Positions 52,102 through 64,000 of a stretch of 64,000 nt of DNA are shown in pieces. The DNA is taken from contig NC_135261.1 of NCBI RefSeq assembly GCF_964204865.1, positions 13,516,001 to 13,580,000 of the forward strand. The letters are read 5' to 3'. This stretch comes from Styela clava (taxonomy: Eukaryota; Chordata; Ascidiacea; Stolidobranchia; Styelidae). The stretch's first letter is position 1. Each line of letters begins with the position of its first letter. The notes under the pieces are model-generated. The model saw only the letters and a program-made list of their open reading frames with translations, did not search any database and was not told where the DNA came from. Position numbers and translations under genes: made by a program.

Positions 52102-53311
52102 GTCTCTTGATTGCTTCAATCAACGTTTAATTTTGCTAATTATTTTGCTGTCATTACAACAAAACAGGTTGTATTTAAAACTGTAAAAATGCATATTTTC
52201 CCTGTTAGTTTGCGCTGAGCCGTGCTTTGCTAGACATATATATATATATTTCTTTGGATCTAAGTTTCCATGTTTTTCAGCCTTAAAACTGAAAAATTAG
52301 ACTAGCTCTGTGCTCTTATCTTAACTACAGTAGTTTATTATTATATTTTGATCAACCACATCATATCAGAGACAACCGTGGATAACCGTACGATGCTACC
52401 TGCAGCTCACGCACCAGACAAAGACATCTGACAAGAGATAAGTTACTACATGTGTAATCGTTTGAGCTTTCCACGAAAGTGCATTTTTACCTGACAACTA
52501 AAAAGTAAAGAGAGAGAGAGAGACGGCTATGACCAATTGCCAAAATCGTTTTTGTTTATCTTTCTTTTGTCATGGTTTCTTCTTCTTGCGTTGATGACCA
52601 TTTAGCTAGAAATGACCGGCAATTGTTAGAATATCCCGAGGGCAGTTAGCTGAAATATGCATGTGAAAGGGTAAGAGAGAAAGAAAACCTAGACAATAGA
52701 ACGTTTGAAGTAATTAGACAATAAAAGTTCCAGATCCTTGCTGCAATTTTTTATTCATATACTTTGATATCAAATTATTGAGATGTTTAAACAATTAAAC
52801 ATAATATCAGTAATGATAAATAATAATTACAGTCAAAACAAAAACAACGTGATGAATATCGGCGGCAACTAGGCGAAAATACAAATAATGAAATGATATA
52901 CCAGATTTAATACACCAAACGTGAAGAGTGAAAGGTAAATGATGTAGGTATATATGATGATAAGGTAAATGATGTAGGTTGAATATATTTTGCAAACGTG
53001 TGCAACAAATCTCTGACGACACAGTATTTCAGGTTGTTTCCAGTCGCGTTTTCAAAATTTTGAAAATTAGTGGCAAGTTTCTGATCTAGCTGTTCTGGTC
53101 TGAACTACTGCCTGGTTTTTCGAGATAAAATTTGAAATGCTTGATCTTTACAGCACGCAGTAATTTCCATAATCTTTCAAATATTCAGTGTTATTTAGTC
53201 TTGAAAATCACGATCAGAGACGAAACACTTAAAAACTTATTTTTAGTAATGTGTTAATGTTGGAATTTATAAAAATCTAGTTGGATTTCCCTTCTATCGA
53301 TTTTTTTTTTC
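52102..53311. other. Upstream flank of the DUF3504 gene
   Basis: Probable promoter region of the minus-strand gene. Contains a short (GA)n run at about 52510-52523 and a direct repeat of GGTAAATGATGTAGGT near 52934 and 52965. No clear promoter element is recognisable. Confidence 0.4.
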
Positions 53312-53388
53312 AGGGGATGGCTGAAGAACACCATACCAAAGAAGTTGATGAGGGTGACATTGCTGTACATCTGCTTTATGAAGATTAA
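53312..53388 (+). CDS. Possible terminal exon of an unknown plus-strand gene
   Basis: A strong acceptor (eight or more T then CAG) at about 53311 is followed in one frame by MAEEHHTKEVDEGDIAVHLL and three more residues before TAA, and an AATAAA near 53514. A second frame stays open for 40 residues instead. No upstream exon could be joined, so this is a guess from splice-site shape and acidic composition. Confidence 0.25.
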
Positions 53389-56060
53389 AAATATATTTGC
53401 AAGTAATTTGCTATCGAGTTTCGTTTATACCGAATGAAATTTTAAACTTGGCGCCTACTTCTTTAATTAATTAACTTAACTAATTACTGATTGAAATGAA
53501 GTACATGTATTTGAAAATAAACTTCGTAAGGTTATCTACGTAATATTGTTATCTTTATTTTATCACGCATTGTGTTACGAAGGCCCACGCCTGGAGTCAA
53601 ATGCTGTGTAATGTTTTAGCGTACGCTGCCCCGAGGTTTAGCTGAACACTCGCTTTCGCGGAACGTAGCTCAGTATATTGCGGAATACACTTTAGTCGTA
53701 AAACGCTTAATTTTTACCAGAAAGCACATGGTGTAAAGTTTGTTGAGATAACTGTTATAAATACCAACCAATAACCATTCCCAGGAATTTTAATTCATAG
53801 AAACCAATAAAAAAGATCTATAAATGTGAATCGCAATAATTGGTATAAACTTTATGAATGCTTATTTTAGAAACCTTATTTTGCTAATTGTAAACCATGC
53901 ATTTGATTGATGACCGGGCCCTAAAGTTTATTCACATCTTTGACATATATTTATATATATGTGTTTAGATTATAAAAAAACTCACAAATTTAACCATATT
54001 TTACAGTTATCTGAGATTATAATATATATTTTGGTGATTAAAACTAAAGAAAACTCAATAGTTAATTTTTTTGATAATTTAATACAGTTTTTGAGAAATC
54101 CGAAGGAATAACATGTATTAAGTAAAATTAAAAAACATTTCATCGTGTATATGTATATATTACCAAGATTGGCGAATTCAAAAACGTTTTTTTGTTACCC
54201 AAAGTCTATGTCCCTTGTCAACGCAAAGATTAAAATTGTTATGAACACACAAACTTTAGTTTTTCTGCAGTATTCGTAATATATTTTAAAACGTTGGTCC
54301 ATATGACATATTCTTTATAATTCTTTTCAGTCGGAATTCATATATGTTTCAATTAATCAACAATTTCCTTTTACTCACCCTAGATTCTAGAATAAAGTGT
54401 AAAGGAAAATTCGAGTAGACCGCACGTTACTAAAATCCTTGAAGTACTTGTGTATGAAACGTTTCCCTTTACTTTCTAAGATTTATCGCTTATCCTCTTA
54501 TAATTTCATAAGTCCAAGTGATGACTGGCGCCCCGAATACACTCCTGTCTGATAAGTAAATAAGATGAGAAATGAAAGGGAAGACGGTGAAAATGTTAAA
54601 AATAAACGAAAAAGTTAATTAAATAATCATAGTAAGTTCAATTTCAATACTCTTTCAATGTAGATTATTTTTTGTCTATTTCCACGGAATTGTCGATGCG
54701 ACGTAAAATACTTTTGTGTAATAATATTTTATGTTTATATGGTAACAACTTAAAAAAATGATAACTATGAAATTCAAGAAAATTCACGGATTGTTTTCTT
54801 AGCAAAGGGATAATATGAATGCTTAGTGTCAAAGTAGTTAATTGGTAGTGTTGTCTCCGACAACGTTTTATAATTCCCATCTTGCACAATGCGCCAACGT
54901 GATAATTGTACGGAACGAAAGGGGTTATGCTTATTTGTAAGAAGTAGCTTATTTATTTCAAGAGATTTTATACCATGTAGTTCAGGTTCCCACACAAAAA
55001 TTTGTTTGTTTTATTTATTAAAACGTTGATGTTTTGAAAGATTATGCAATGCATTTTGCTTGCTTAAGAGTTTGTTGTTCATAATATTGCTTTAGTTATG
55101 AATAATCCTGAACTTTTTTAACGACCAGCCACAATTTTTATAAAATTAATTTTTTGATGTAAGGATTCAGGTAAAAGTAACGGGGTTAAACTTTGACCCC
55201 TAGTAGGCTTCCATTGCAAAGTATTGCATAAATCAGATATCAGAGGAATGCGATTTCTTCGCCGTTTGAAGATGATAGAATCACAATTAATTTTCACAGA
55301 TACAACAATTTATTGATACAATTTTTATTTTTATGTAAAAAATAAACACCACGCAGACACCTGAGAAATTAAAAAATTAACCAAAATGAAACGCGAAAAT
55401 AAATTTGATTCATAATTCAAAAAAATAAAATAGTAGAACGTGAATATAATAAATAAAATGTCGCATTACCACGAGGTAGTTCTAGAAAGTTGACCAATAA
55501 CTCTCCTTGCCTTGTTCATTTCCTTTGAAAAAAAATGAACATCGCAAACCCGTTATAAGCGGAACTGTAAACAACATTCCGATTTCTAAGTTTGATGAGA
55601 GGAGTTATTTTCAAGCCAAAAATCTTTTTTTTTCATTCAGTAAGTTTATAGCTAAACAAACATTCACTGAGTTTGCTTGGAAATCAAAAACGGGTATTTT
55701 CGGTAAAAAATTTTTTCGATGCTTCAGAATATTACTGAGTAAGATGTCAAATTGCTATAAACGTTTGGAGAAATCCCATTGAAGTCTGGATTAGACTGGT
55801 AATTCATTATATTAAAGATTGTGTATACAAAACAAATGTATGCGCAATGAAAAGCGTCTCCGTTTTCATTGCTTTACAAATAAAAAAATTTATATTATTT
55901 AAAATTCAATTTGAAATCATTAAAGTATGTGGAAGCAACATATTGAAAATATACTTTCTTTTCAAAGATTGGTACACCGTGATGAATAACTTATGGCCGT
56001 GTATAATTCAACCAGTCAGAATGATTTACATATTCAATAAAACAAATGAGGTCTTCATTT
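53389..56060. other. Intergenic region
   Basis: AT-rich. The largest frames (55507-55782, 55847-56110, 54665-54995) have no recognisable motifs and no splice-consistent partners. No repeat families shared with the rest of the window were recognised. Confidence 0.4.
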
Positions 56061-56155
56061 CTATGACTCTGGATTGTCAGCGTTTTGTTCGTCAGGGTTT
56101 CCAGCTATGACATGGAATCGGATTGGTGATTTTTCGGCCTCGCCGCCCCCAGAAG
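56061..56155 (-). CDS. Possible alternative last exon
   Basis: A good acceptor (TTTATTTCAG) is followed by a phase-1 frame of about 31 residues beginning ASGGGEAEKSPIRFHVIAG and ending NPES-stop. A GTAAGT donor inside the upstream coding exon, after the membrane segment (GGTCTTG|GTAAGT near 57053), has the matching phase. If used, it would replace the long C-terminal tail of the neighbouring membrane protein by this short acidic one. No transcript evidence. Confidence 0.3.
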
Positions 56156-56882
56156 CTGAAATAAGGAATTATAAATGAATAAAAAAAATCTCCGAATCTG
56201 CAAATTTAAAAATTAAATACTGTAAGTCTAGTTTAATTAATCTCTCTTACGCGGGTCACTACTGTGTTTTTCTATTTAAGAAATTTGAAAATCACGAGTA
56301 TCCTTAAATCAGCCTGAACAAACACTCAATCGAATGGCGAACTTTCGGTCAGAGTAAAGAGCGAAACTGTATGCGCGTCCAACTACAATTTTGTTTCTCA
56401 ACAAGTGTAGCACTTTGAAATATAAATTGATGGAATTGTTTTGAAACACTTGCAAAAAGGAAAAAAATATTTACAAGTGCTTCGCAGTAAATTTTTCAGT
56501 ACCATTGCCAAATCATCCTCGTCCACGCTTCTCCCAAAGATGTGGAAACCAACATGCGCTCGAGCCATTTATAGATTGTACTTGGTCTGAGATTAGTATG
56601 AGGAAGTTGCAAATTCAGCGTTGTGCCCTTCAAATTACGATATCAGATTCTCGAGAGGCGATTGTATGTTACAAATGTAACTATTCCAAACCAACTCTTC
56701 ACATTTATATATAAATGTCAATAGCTACGGTCAAGACGTTCTTGACATTTTATCTTGACTTTATAAATTGAAGGATTTTAATCTCAGAATATACGCTGAT
56801 CTCCTAAAGATAACCGCACACCTAAAATGTCTATGCTCAAATCAAACGAGCTCTAAAGCATGCAGAATACGATGAAATACCG

Positions 56883-59800
56883 TTATTCCTTTACCGAAAG
56901 GTCGATCAATTCAGCGTTAGCGACGAGCGGTTTGTTACAAGATACGGACACGTTAATAATTGACCTCGTCATTTGAAACACTCCGCCATTTTGTTTATAA
57001 TCCGTTAATACGCCATTTTCGCACCTTGACTTTCTCAACATGTAAAACTTACCAAGACCAATTATTAAACCGAATATTATGGCGACCAATAAAAGAATTA
57101 AGATGAGTCCCAAAATGAATGCGATGCATTTCTTCCTTGTTATTGGTTCATCGTCTGTTTCGTCGCCAAGATATTTCCAAATAAATTGCGGTGCCACACA
57201 ATATGATGTACCCAGTCCTTCCAAAAGACTTCGTTTGTCTTCATCTCTAAAAAATGTTGTAATCGCAAATAACTCGATAATTATATCATATCTTCCATGA
57301 ATAGCGTTATGGTTTTGTTGAAATAGATTTATGTTGTTTTGGCGTTGTAAAAGGCCACACCATTTACAAAAATTTTCAAAGAATCTTACTTATTCTCTCC
57401 CCATCCTTCTTCAGCAGGTGGACATTCATCTCCGTCGTGAGATCTCTGAGACTGTTAAAATAAAGAGTGTGTCACATTAAATGCATTGCTTTATTTGCGT
57501 ATTAAATTCAATATTCAAAGACACTCAAAATCTATACAGTACTACTATAATTTGGATGCTTTGCATATATTCCTATGTTATGTAACCAAAGAATCACCCA
57601 TAGAGTAATCGTGTATTACACATTAATATGCATATTATTGCCTAAAGAAAATGTTTATTTCCCGCGCCGATTTCTTTTTTTATTAACGTAATATTCAATA
57701 AAAAAATCGATATATATATAAATTTCGTCAACAATGAAATGAAAAAAAAAGTTTAGGAACGCTTCTGAATATTTCAATTCTTGTAGAATAAGTTGAAACA
57801 GACTGAAAAACCGTAATAACTAAGTTTGAATTGCTCAGAATTATTAGCAATTTTCAACCAAATGTGAGAATTTGACTTTCCAATATTGTACAATATTTTC
57901 ATCTACTCCTGAAATAAGATATATATATGCATGTACATCCCAATATATAAATGTAGATTTCAAAGCGTTGTCACCAAGAATTCAGTCAAACAGAATAACA
58001 ATGAGAGTGAAAAGGTTTGTGACTTGAAAAGTATAAACCAAATTATATGACTATGTTTTAATAGAAAAGCCGTGATAGTTACATTTTTTTTCGACAAGGT
58101 TGACTTGTATTTTCATATTTGGTACAAATTAATAAAACCGCTACAACAATATTTCATTCTGTTAAGATTATTTTTCTGTTATGTGAAAACAGCTGTCATT
58201 TTGTTATTTTAACCCTTCCAACAAACATCTGCCGTTTGTTATTTTATACTCACTGAATCTCCTACTTTCCCGGAATGTATTCTACTCCGCCGTTTTAAAG
58301 AATTAGCAGAATCTCTCCCATTTTTAACACCGTTTTTCGTTCCGTTTCTATGGCCTGTTTCTACATCATTTATAGAGTTCTTCGAATGCATTTTTGCAGA
58401 AAATTCAAAATAAATATCGTCTGTATCTTCGCCAGACGATGTTTTACTTTTGGTCATTTCAAATAGAAGTTTATTACCATACCCAAAGAGGATATAAGCT
58501 ACGACTACATCTCTGTAAGAGCTTTATGCTGATTTGTAAACGGCTAAAAAAGCAATTTTAAACTGAAAATTCGTGATGTTTTACTGGTATTGTATTTGAA
58601 TATAAAATATTTCTACCCTTTCTCATACAACATAACTTTCTTTTTGATATAGTTAATACAATGACGTCTTACTTTCTCTCCTAATCTTTATATTGAACCG
58701 GCATTTGAAATATGAAATGATAGCTTAATACACAGCTACAAAACATTTTGTTAATAAGTGATTATTGCTCGTATGAATTTAATTGAGAAAACGAGGAGTC
58801 ACTTGAAACAAACTAACTCAAATGCGAAACACTGAAATATGGGTGGCTGGCGAAAAAAACAGCAGTATGATTGAACTGAACAATAGACACACAAGCATTA
58901 CAATGAGCTGCTCTGAGCTAGAAAACTTTGATACATTCTGTCTTTGATGCTAGGAACCAACTGGTGTACCACTGCTCAAACAAACAGTCCTTTGTGTCTT
59001 AAGTGTCGTTTACTAAGCGACCACAATGGCAAACGGCACCCTGGAGTGGGTTTCAGAAAACAAGCAACGTCCAAAAACTACTTCTTGTACCCTGTTTGCG
59101 TCACTTGAGTACGCTCAGATACAATGGCATTTTGTACGTACATTTTTAAGGGCCTGAGTGATAATAAAGGGTATTAACCTTTCAGAAAGCTCATTTCAAG
59201 ATTTAATTGTTTGCGACTTGTTTTGCCTAACAACAATGTGTGTTTGTTAAATTTCTTCTATTTAGAAAATTCCGTTAGAGGGCGTATGTATATACAAGCA
59301 ACTATTTGGAAGTACTATAAGTGTTATAAAATAGGTACAACCAAATTATGCAACGAAAGTAAAATCGAAATCTTTAGTTTGTCTTTGAAGAACTATAAAT
59401 TCCGCAGATCTCTTTAATTAACAAATATAGGATATGTGCACATCCTAGATAACACGTTGATAGCAATAGATTAAACTCTCTTAAACTGTACATTACAAGT
59501 ACATTGAAAATTATTACTACCTACAGCCCGAACTGAATACATTGCTTGGAATTGAATTGGACGTAATCATTTTTTTAAGTGATTACTTAATTACTTAAAA
59601 ACCTTGCGTGGAATACGTTTTATGCAAAATATTTTGCATTATCTGGATTACAAAAAACTTTGTCAAAAATATGTGCATAGCTTTTATATTTTATTTGAAG
59701 CTTACAAAAGTTATTCTTCTTATTGGGTAGCGTTACGCCCAATTGAAACAAATGAATATAAATATCTGATTATATTTAAATGTGTACCTGTAGCTGATTG

Positions 59801-62800
59801 AACTCATCTTCTTCATCAGATAATCTTGAATGTATCTGGAAGGTTATGAACAAATTTTAAACCGTTATCTGGTGATTACGTATCAAGAAATTGTATGGTA
59901 TGGTATGGAATATCAGATTTTAAACAAAATCTGAAAAGAAGATATGAAGTTTTATTGCCTAAAAGAGTGGATGAAAGTGTTTACACAGATACTTAAAAAT
60001 AGGTTTAATAATATATTCTAGAATTTTCAATACCCTTGAAAGGTGCATTCATAGCAAGTCACCATTTATTGCACTTTATATAGCTATATGATAGTAAGGC
60101 AATGAAGTTATTAAAGGTTTTAAAATATTGATTTTTTGGAATTGAAATTCTACAAATATTGCAATATATAGTAAAAATATAAATTTACTGTGATGGATGA
60201 CTTTTCTCTTTTGCTGCTACCACCAAAACGAAATTTAGAACTTTTCTCTGCGCTGGACTTTTTCAAGGAAGGCGTACTGACATCAAGTTCATCGATGTCA
60301 TCTTCTTGTGAATAATCCAATACTAATGGTTTAGTTTTATCTGTCGTGGCGAGAACATCGTCAATAGGTTCCCTTGATGTCGACTCTTTAGCTGACGACT
60401 TCATCCATCGAAATTTCAATGAACTCCATTTCTTGAAAGTGAATTATAAGAAACGATGTAAAGAACACTAGCACGAAAGAAGAAAGTATAACAAAAAACT
60501 CATTCATACGAACAGGCCAAACTCATTGACTCACTACTAATCGAGCTTTAGCGCAATGCTTACAAAATAATTGTAAAATATAATATAACAAACAATATAC
60601 CGTATCTGTAAAGGACAAAACGATTTACCGATTTCGAATCCTCCGCTGCACTACTTGCTCTACTGCTGTCATTTTCTGGAAAAACCTTAAAAATGATGTT
60701 AAAAATGTATAGGTGCGGTTAGCGTTACAATATTACTAAAATCATTAGTGAGTTTGCAAAATCTGGAATTCATTATTTGAAGTATTTTCTTTATAAGTTT
60801 ATATTTTTATAGCTACAAGCAGAATCTTATCAGTTGATGGTCAGTACGAGTAAAAATAGTTCTACTGTTTAACCGTTTGAGATATTTCTGTATACCCACC
60901 TAGCTTTTTTGTCACATATAAACATATATAGCCGAAGTATTGGACACGCATTGAATTTCTGCATTGTTTTGCTGAATTCTTGTCGTTGTTGGGGTGATTT
61001 AGGTTACTGGAAAAATCGCCCTTTTCGCAACTATTGGGCCAAATCATGACATGTCTACCCGAGATTAAGGCGATTATGTTTTGTACAAAATTTAAAATTT
61101 ACCTTCTGCGAACGCATAGATGGTGAAATTTTGTTCATGGGAATATTTTCGACTCCTTTTCGTTGATCCTGGTCAAGAAATATGAAAAATGTAACAGTTT
61201 TCAACTCATACTATTATAACGATAATTTTATTCAGCAAATTTACGGTATTAATTTATTTCGGTACTTTGGTAAGTATTCATATTGTATTTATCCTGTCGT
61301 CGATGACGAAGTGATTACTAGACAGGTGTAGGATAGGATAGGATTTACATATTTATCCCGGGGGAGAGGAAAGCCGATAAGACGGCTTATCCATATGGCG
61401 AACCACGGCCTCTCGTCCGGTTACCATTCCAAGTCGGGTATAGGATTAGTTTTTACTGTATTGTTTGTTTTCGGAAGCATGGACTTGGTGGTGGAGGAAG
61501 CCGTAACCGACCAGCGGTTACGTGAACCACCCAACGATGGCGAGGAGTCCAGCAATCCTCTCGCACATAACCATCCCTTCGTGGGATTCGAACCTGCGAA
61601 CCCACGCAGAGTAATTAGAGGTGCGGTGGCGAGCGTATTCCTAACGCTTAGCCCGTTGACCCCATCAACTTTATACTAATTCAGGCAAGGAACCAACCCG
61701 TTGAAAATTATGTAGCGTATCAACTACATATAAAAACACAAATGACTGTTGCTGTTCATTCTTACCTGTGGTGATTTACCACTTGTTGTAGCTGACTCTG
61801 TGTTTCGGCTTCGGCGCTGAAAAAAATAATCATATATATATATATTAATCACGACTACAATTGTATTATCTTATTTTGTAATAGTACAAAATAATAACAA
61901 GATATATATATTAAATAAACAAATATATATATTCAATATTTATCAAAATATGGTAATAGACCTGAAAAACATGAACGGAAATTACTTATTTTTCTCATAT
62001 ACAAGTTCAGATTGACAATCCATCCATTACCACTATATTTCTCTATACTTCTACTAATACTTTGCAACTTATCTCGTAAATGTTATGTAATGATATTGTG
62101 AGTACTTTCCTGTACATGAACTATGACGTAAGAAAGATACATTATGCAATACTGATATACAAAAAAATAATAAATTTATTAACAAAATGATACAAAACTA
62201 CTCGACAATATATTTTTCATAATATATTATTCAAATGACATCAGCGATATTCTGAATAATGTGCATGAACAACTAAAACACGCAAAGGGAGCATAGGCGG
62301 TACAGATAACGGAAGTGGATGGAACAAAGCCTCTTCGTACAGCTTGTATCTTGTATGCAATTCTTTTAGCTTCTAGAAAAACTAGTCACATAAATATATC
62401 AATTTCTGTTTTCGGAAATTGATCTAATCTGCGTTACCAATAAAAATTACCGCCGAATAAAACAAATTGAATAAATCGAAAACTAAACAGGGATGTAAAA
62501 ATATTGCATCTCGATTTATTCAGGAAAAACAAGCCTGCTGCAAAGGAATGAAGAATGAGAGAGTACTAATATCTGTAAAATATGAATTATCATGTGTAAA
62601 TTTACATACATACATGTAATATATAAATATTCTCTACGAATTCGTGATGTCACTTACTTTTTGTCTATGTAATTTTCCCTATCTAACATTAACACCATAT
62701 CAATCTAAGTAAATCACCCGCTAACTATGACAACAAATCTAACACATTTCACCAAAAAACTATGGTGCGCTGGTATTGTTTTTCTACTTTAAGCCACCTT

Positions 62801-64000
62801 GAAGAAACGGTGTAAAAGACTCGTCTTCACTGTCTCATTTCGACTTTCCACAGTCGGTATCTCATCTATGCTTTGCTCATCGCTGATGTGATCATCAACA
62901 ATGTCGTCCGAAATCAATGCAGTTGCTACTGTTTCAGATTTCTCAGATTTTTTGAAAAATGACAAAAAACTTTTTGTTTTTCTTTCGGTAGTTTCTTGTT
63001 CTTGCTCATCATTATCGTCAGCATCCTCATCATCATTATTATTATCATCATGAGCATCAGTTGGGATTGTCATTTTCTTCTTTCGAGGTATTAATGAACT
63101 TATTAGGCCTTTAAATGCATCAGCCATTGTAGGTGCCGGTGCTGAAGAAATGTTGTCAGCACTTTGACTTCCACCTTCATTTGATATCACTGAATCAGCT
63201 CTTGGAAATCTCACCCCGACGCCTGGCACGTTAAGTTTTACACTCTGATGAAACAGATGTTAATATTTTTTTTATTTAGATATAAAATAATATGACATTT
63301 TTGAGAATTTGAAAGATGTTATCTAACCTTAGAACGCGAAAAACTGGGAAAATCGACCCTGCTTGATGATTTGCTTGAAATTGACAACTGAAAACAAATT
63401 TTTATTTTGTAATAAATGTAAGCGCGGATAACCTAACAAAATCGAATAAATTCTTGCCTTCTGATGTGGGGTTGATTCAACTTCTGCGGATGACAATGAT
63501 AATTCTCTGGTAAACTTGAAACTTCTTTGACCAGCCATATTACTAGATCTTAAAAGGAAATCCGAAGTGCCAGGTAGCTGAGTTTTATGAATATCAGAAA
63601 CAGATTCAGCAGAAAGATCTTGCACAAACTCGTCGACGTTATCAGTGTTTATTGATCGCAAGCTAGCTTCCGAGGGACTCAATAATTGTGGAGATTTATC
63701 ATCTTCCAAATTGTGCAAATTGATTGAATCACGCTCGATGGAGACATCTAAAAGTTCGTCTTTGCTAATTTTAGGTGAAATATTTGCTGATTGTTCAACA
63801 CAGAAGCTTTGGTGAGAAATTGATGAAATGCTATCACTTCTTACATCATTATCATGTGAATATGATTTATTTTGAACAAATTCTATCGCGTCACCTGGCA
63901 CGGACAAAGAAATGTCTTTGCTTACTTCAGATTCTGGAATTATTTCCTTTTCATTGCGTGACGCTGTAGCTGAAACAGGAGATACCGTTGTCAACGTTTC
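56883..64000 (-). CDS. Serine-rich acidic single-pass membrane protein, 5'-partial
   Basis: I do not recognise the family. Minus-strand exons: 63458->64000, 63328-63387, 62798-63244, 61766-61816, 61103-61168, 60629-60685, 60189-60431, 59788-59835, 57390-57451 and 56883-57246, about 646 residues in the window. Most of it is Ser/Asp/Glu-rich and disordered-looking, with short basic patches (LIPRKKK, RRSRN, SLKKSS). The last exon has KRSLLEGLGTSYC, then ITRKK followed by a 25-residue hydrophobic segment (CIAFILGLILILLLV...). About 70 residues follow, with an N-glycosylation motif NVS. Positive residues before the segment suggest the N-terminus is cytosolic. Alternatives: the exon at 62798-63244 reads on to a stop at 62789, so a shorter protein may end there; and an ATG exon at 58254-58457 could start a short form. 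The exons are individually convincing; their being one gene is inferred from phases. Confidence 0.6.
58254..58457 (-). CDS. Alternative first exon of the membrane protein gene
   Basis: 68 codons from ATG at 58457 (MTKSKTSSGEDTDDIYFEFS...) to a strong donor TCA|GTGAGT, phase 0. It joins in frame to 57390-57451, giving a 209-residue protein with the same membrane segment. It is the same kind of sequence (acidic, then Lys/Arg/Asn-rich). The upstream exon at 59788-59835 also ends in phase 0 and could join the same downstream exon, so this is either an alternative start or the first exon of a separate gene. The frame is open further upstream to an acceptor-like TTACAG near 58512. Confidence 0.55.
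58513..59787 (-). other. Intron or spacer in the membrane protein gene
   Basis: No convincing exon. 58950-59160 is of more balanced base composition (contains AAGCGACCACAATGGCAAAC) and may be a repeat, but I see no second copy in the window. Confidence 0.4.
61328..61665 (-). repeat. Full-length tRNA-derived SINE, antisense
   Basis: Nearly complete copy of the 13536-13869 SINE on the minus strand, with B box GGATTCGAACC read on the plus strand near 61585 and a TAGGATAGGAT tail at its left end. The open frame at 61395-61679 is repeat sequence. It lies in an intron of the membrane protein gene. Confidence 0.85.
61817..62788 (-). other. Intron or 3' UTR in the right-edge gene
   Basis: Nearly 1 kb, AT-rich. 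A minus-strand AATAAA occurs near 62515, about 270 bases past the in-frame stop at 62789. The stretch could therefore be the 3' UTR of a shorter transcript as well as an intron. Confidence 0.4.

Noticed and set aside
55507-56110. Two plus-strand frames of about 90 residues
   Set aside because: No recognisable motif, no acceptable splice context, ordinary for AT-rich intergenic DNA.
61395-61679. 94-residue frame with [17 protein letters not shown]
   Set aside because: Same translation appears from the SINE at 13521-13745 on the other strand; repeat sequence, not a gene.
1-64000. CRISPR arrays, bacterial operons, ribosomal RNA genes
   Set aside because: No spaced direct repeats, Shine-Dalgarno-led gene strings or rRNA-like conserved blocks; the window is clearly eukaryotic.

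Overview
This window looks like an invertebrate chordate genome, most likely an ascidian tunicate (Ciona-like). It is AT-rich, its genes are split into short exons with GT-AG introns, and its genes are animal families: a peroxisomal hydroxyacid oxidase, Speedy/RINGO, a vasopressin/oxytocin-type receptor and a DUF3504 (Crypton-derived) protein. It also carries tRNA-derived SINEs and many small hAT-type elements. The species is an inference from gene content and repeat style; nothing in the window states it.

Layout. 1-3839 (+): 3' two thirds of a hydroxyacid oxidase gene, six exons seen, ending in the peroxisomal signal Ser-Lys-Leu. 4032-7240: mobile-element-rich stretch with a 1.2-kb hAT relic with target duplication, a 238-bp tandem duplication of its right edge, and a tRNA-SINE split by a second hAT element. 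8822-11580 (+): complete four-exon P-loop NTPase of the NadR/Ttd14 (AAA_28) type. 12265-12514: another hAT MITE. 12883-18664 (+): Speedy/RINGO CDK activator; its last exon(s) are not resolved. 19311-22068: three short inverted-repeat elements. 23524-39460 (-): seven-exon GPCR of the vasopressin/oxytocin receptor family, spread over 16 kb. 39461-44845: no supported gene. 44846-52101 (-): eight-exon gene for a protein with the DUF3504 domain shared by ZMYM2/QRICH1/KIAA1958. 53312-53388 (+): doubtful terminal exon. 56883-64000 (-): serine-rich acidic protein with one C-terminal membrane segment; its introns are almost all phase 0, and it runs off the right edge.

The genes do not form an operon-like group. 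They are unrelated in function (peroxisomal oxidation, nucleotide-binding enzyme, cell-cycle control, peptide-hormone signalling, nuclear domesticated-transposon protein, membrane protein). Exon borders were placed by eye by requiring splice signals, compatible phases and family similarity. For the main genes the reading phase closes over every junction, which is good internal support, but no alignment or transcript could be checked.
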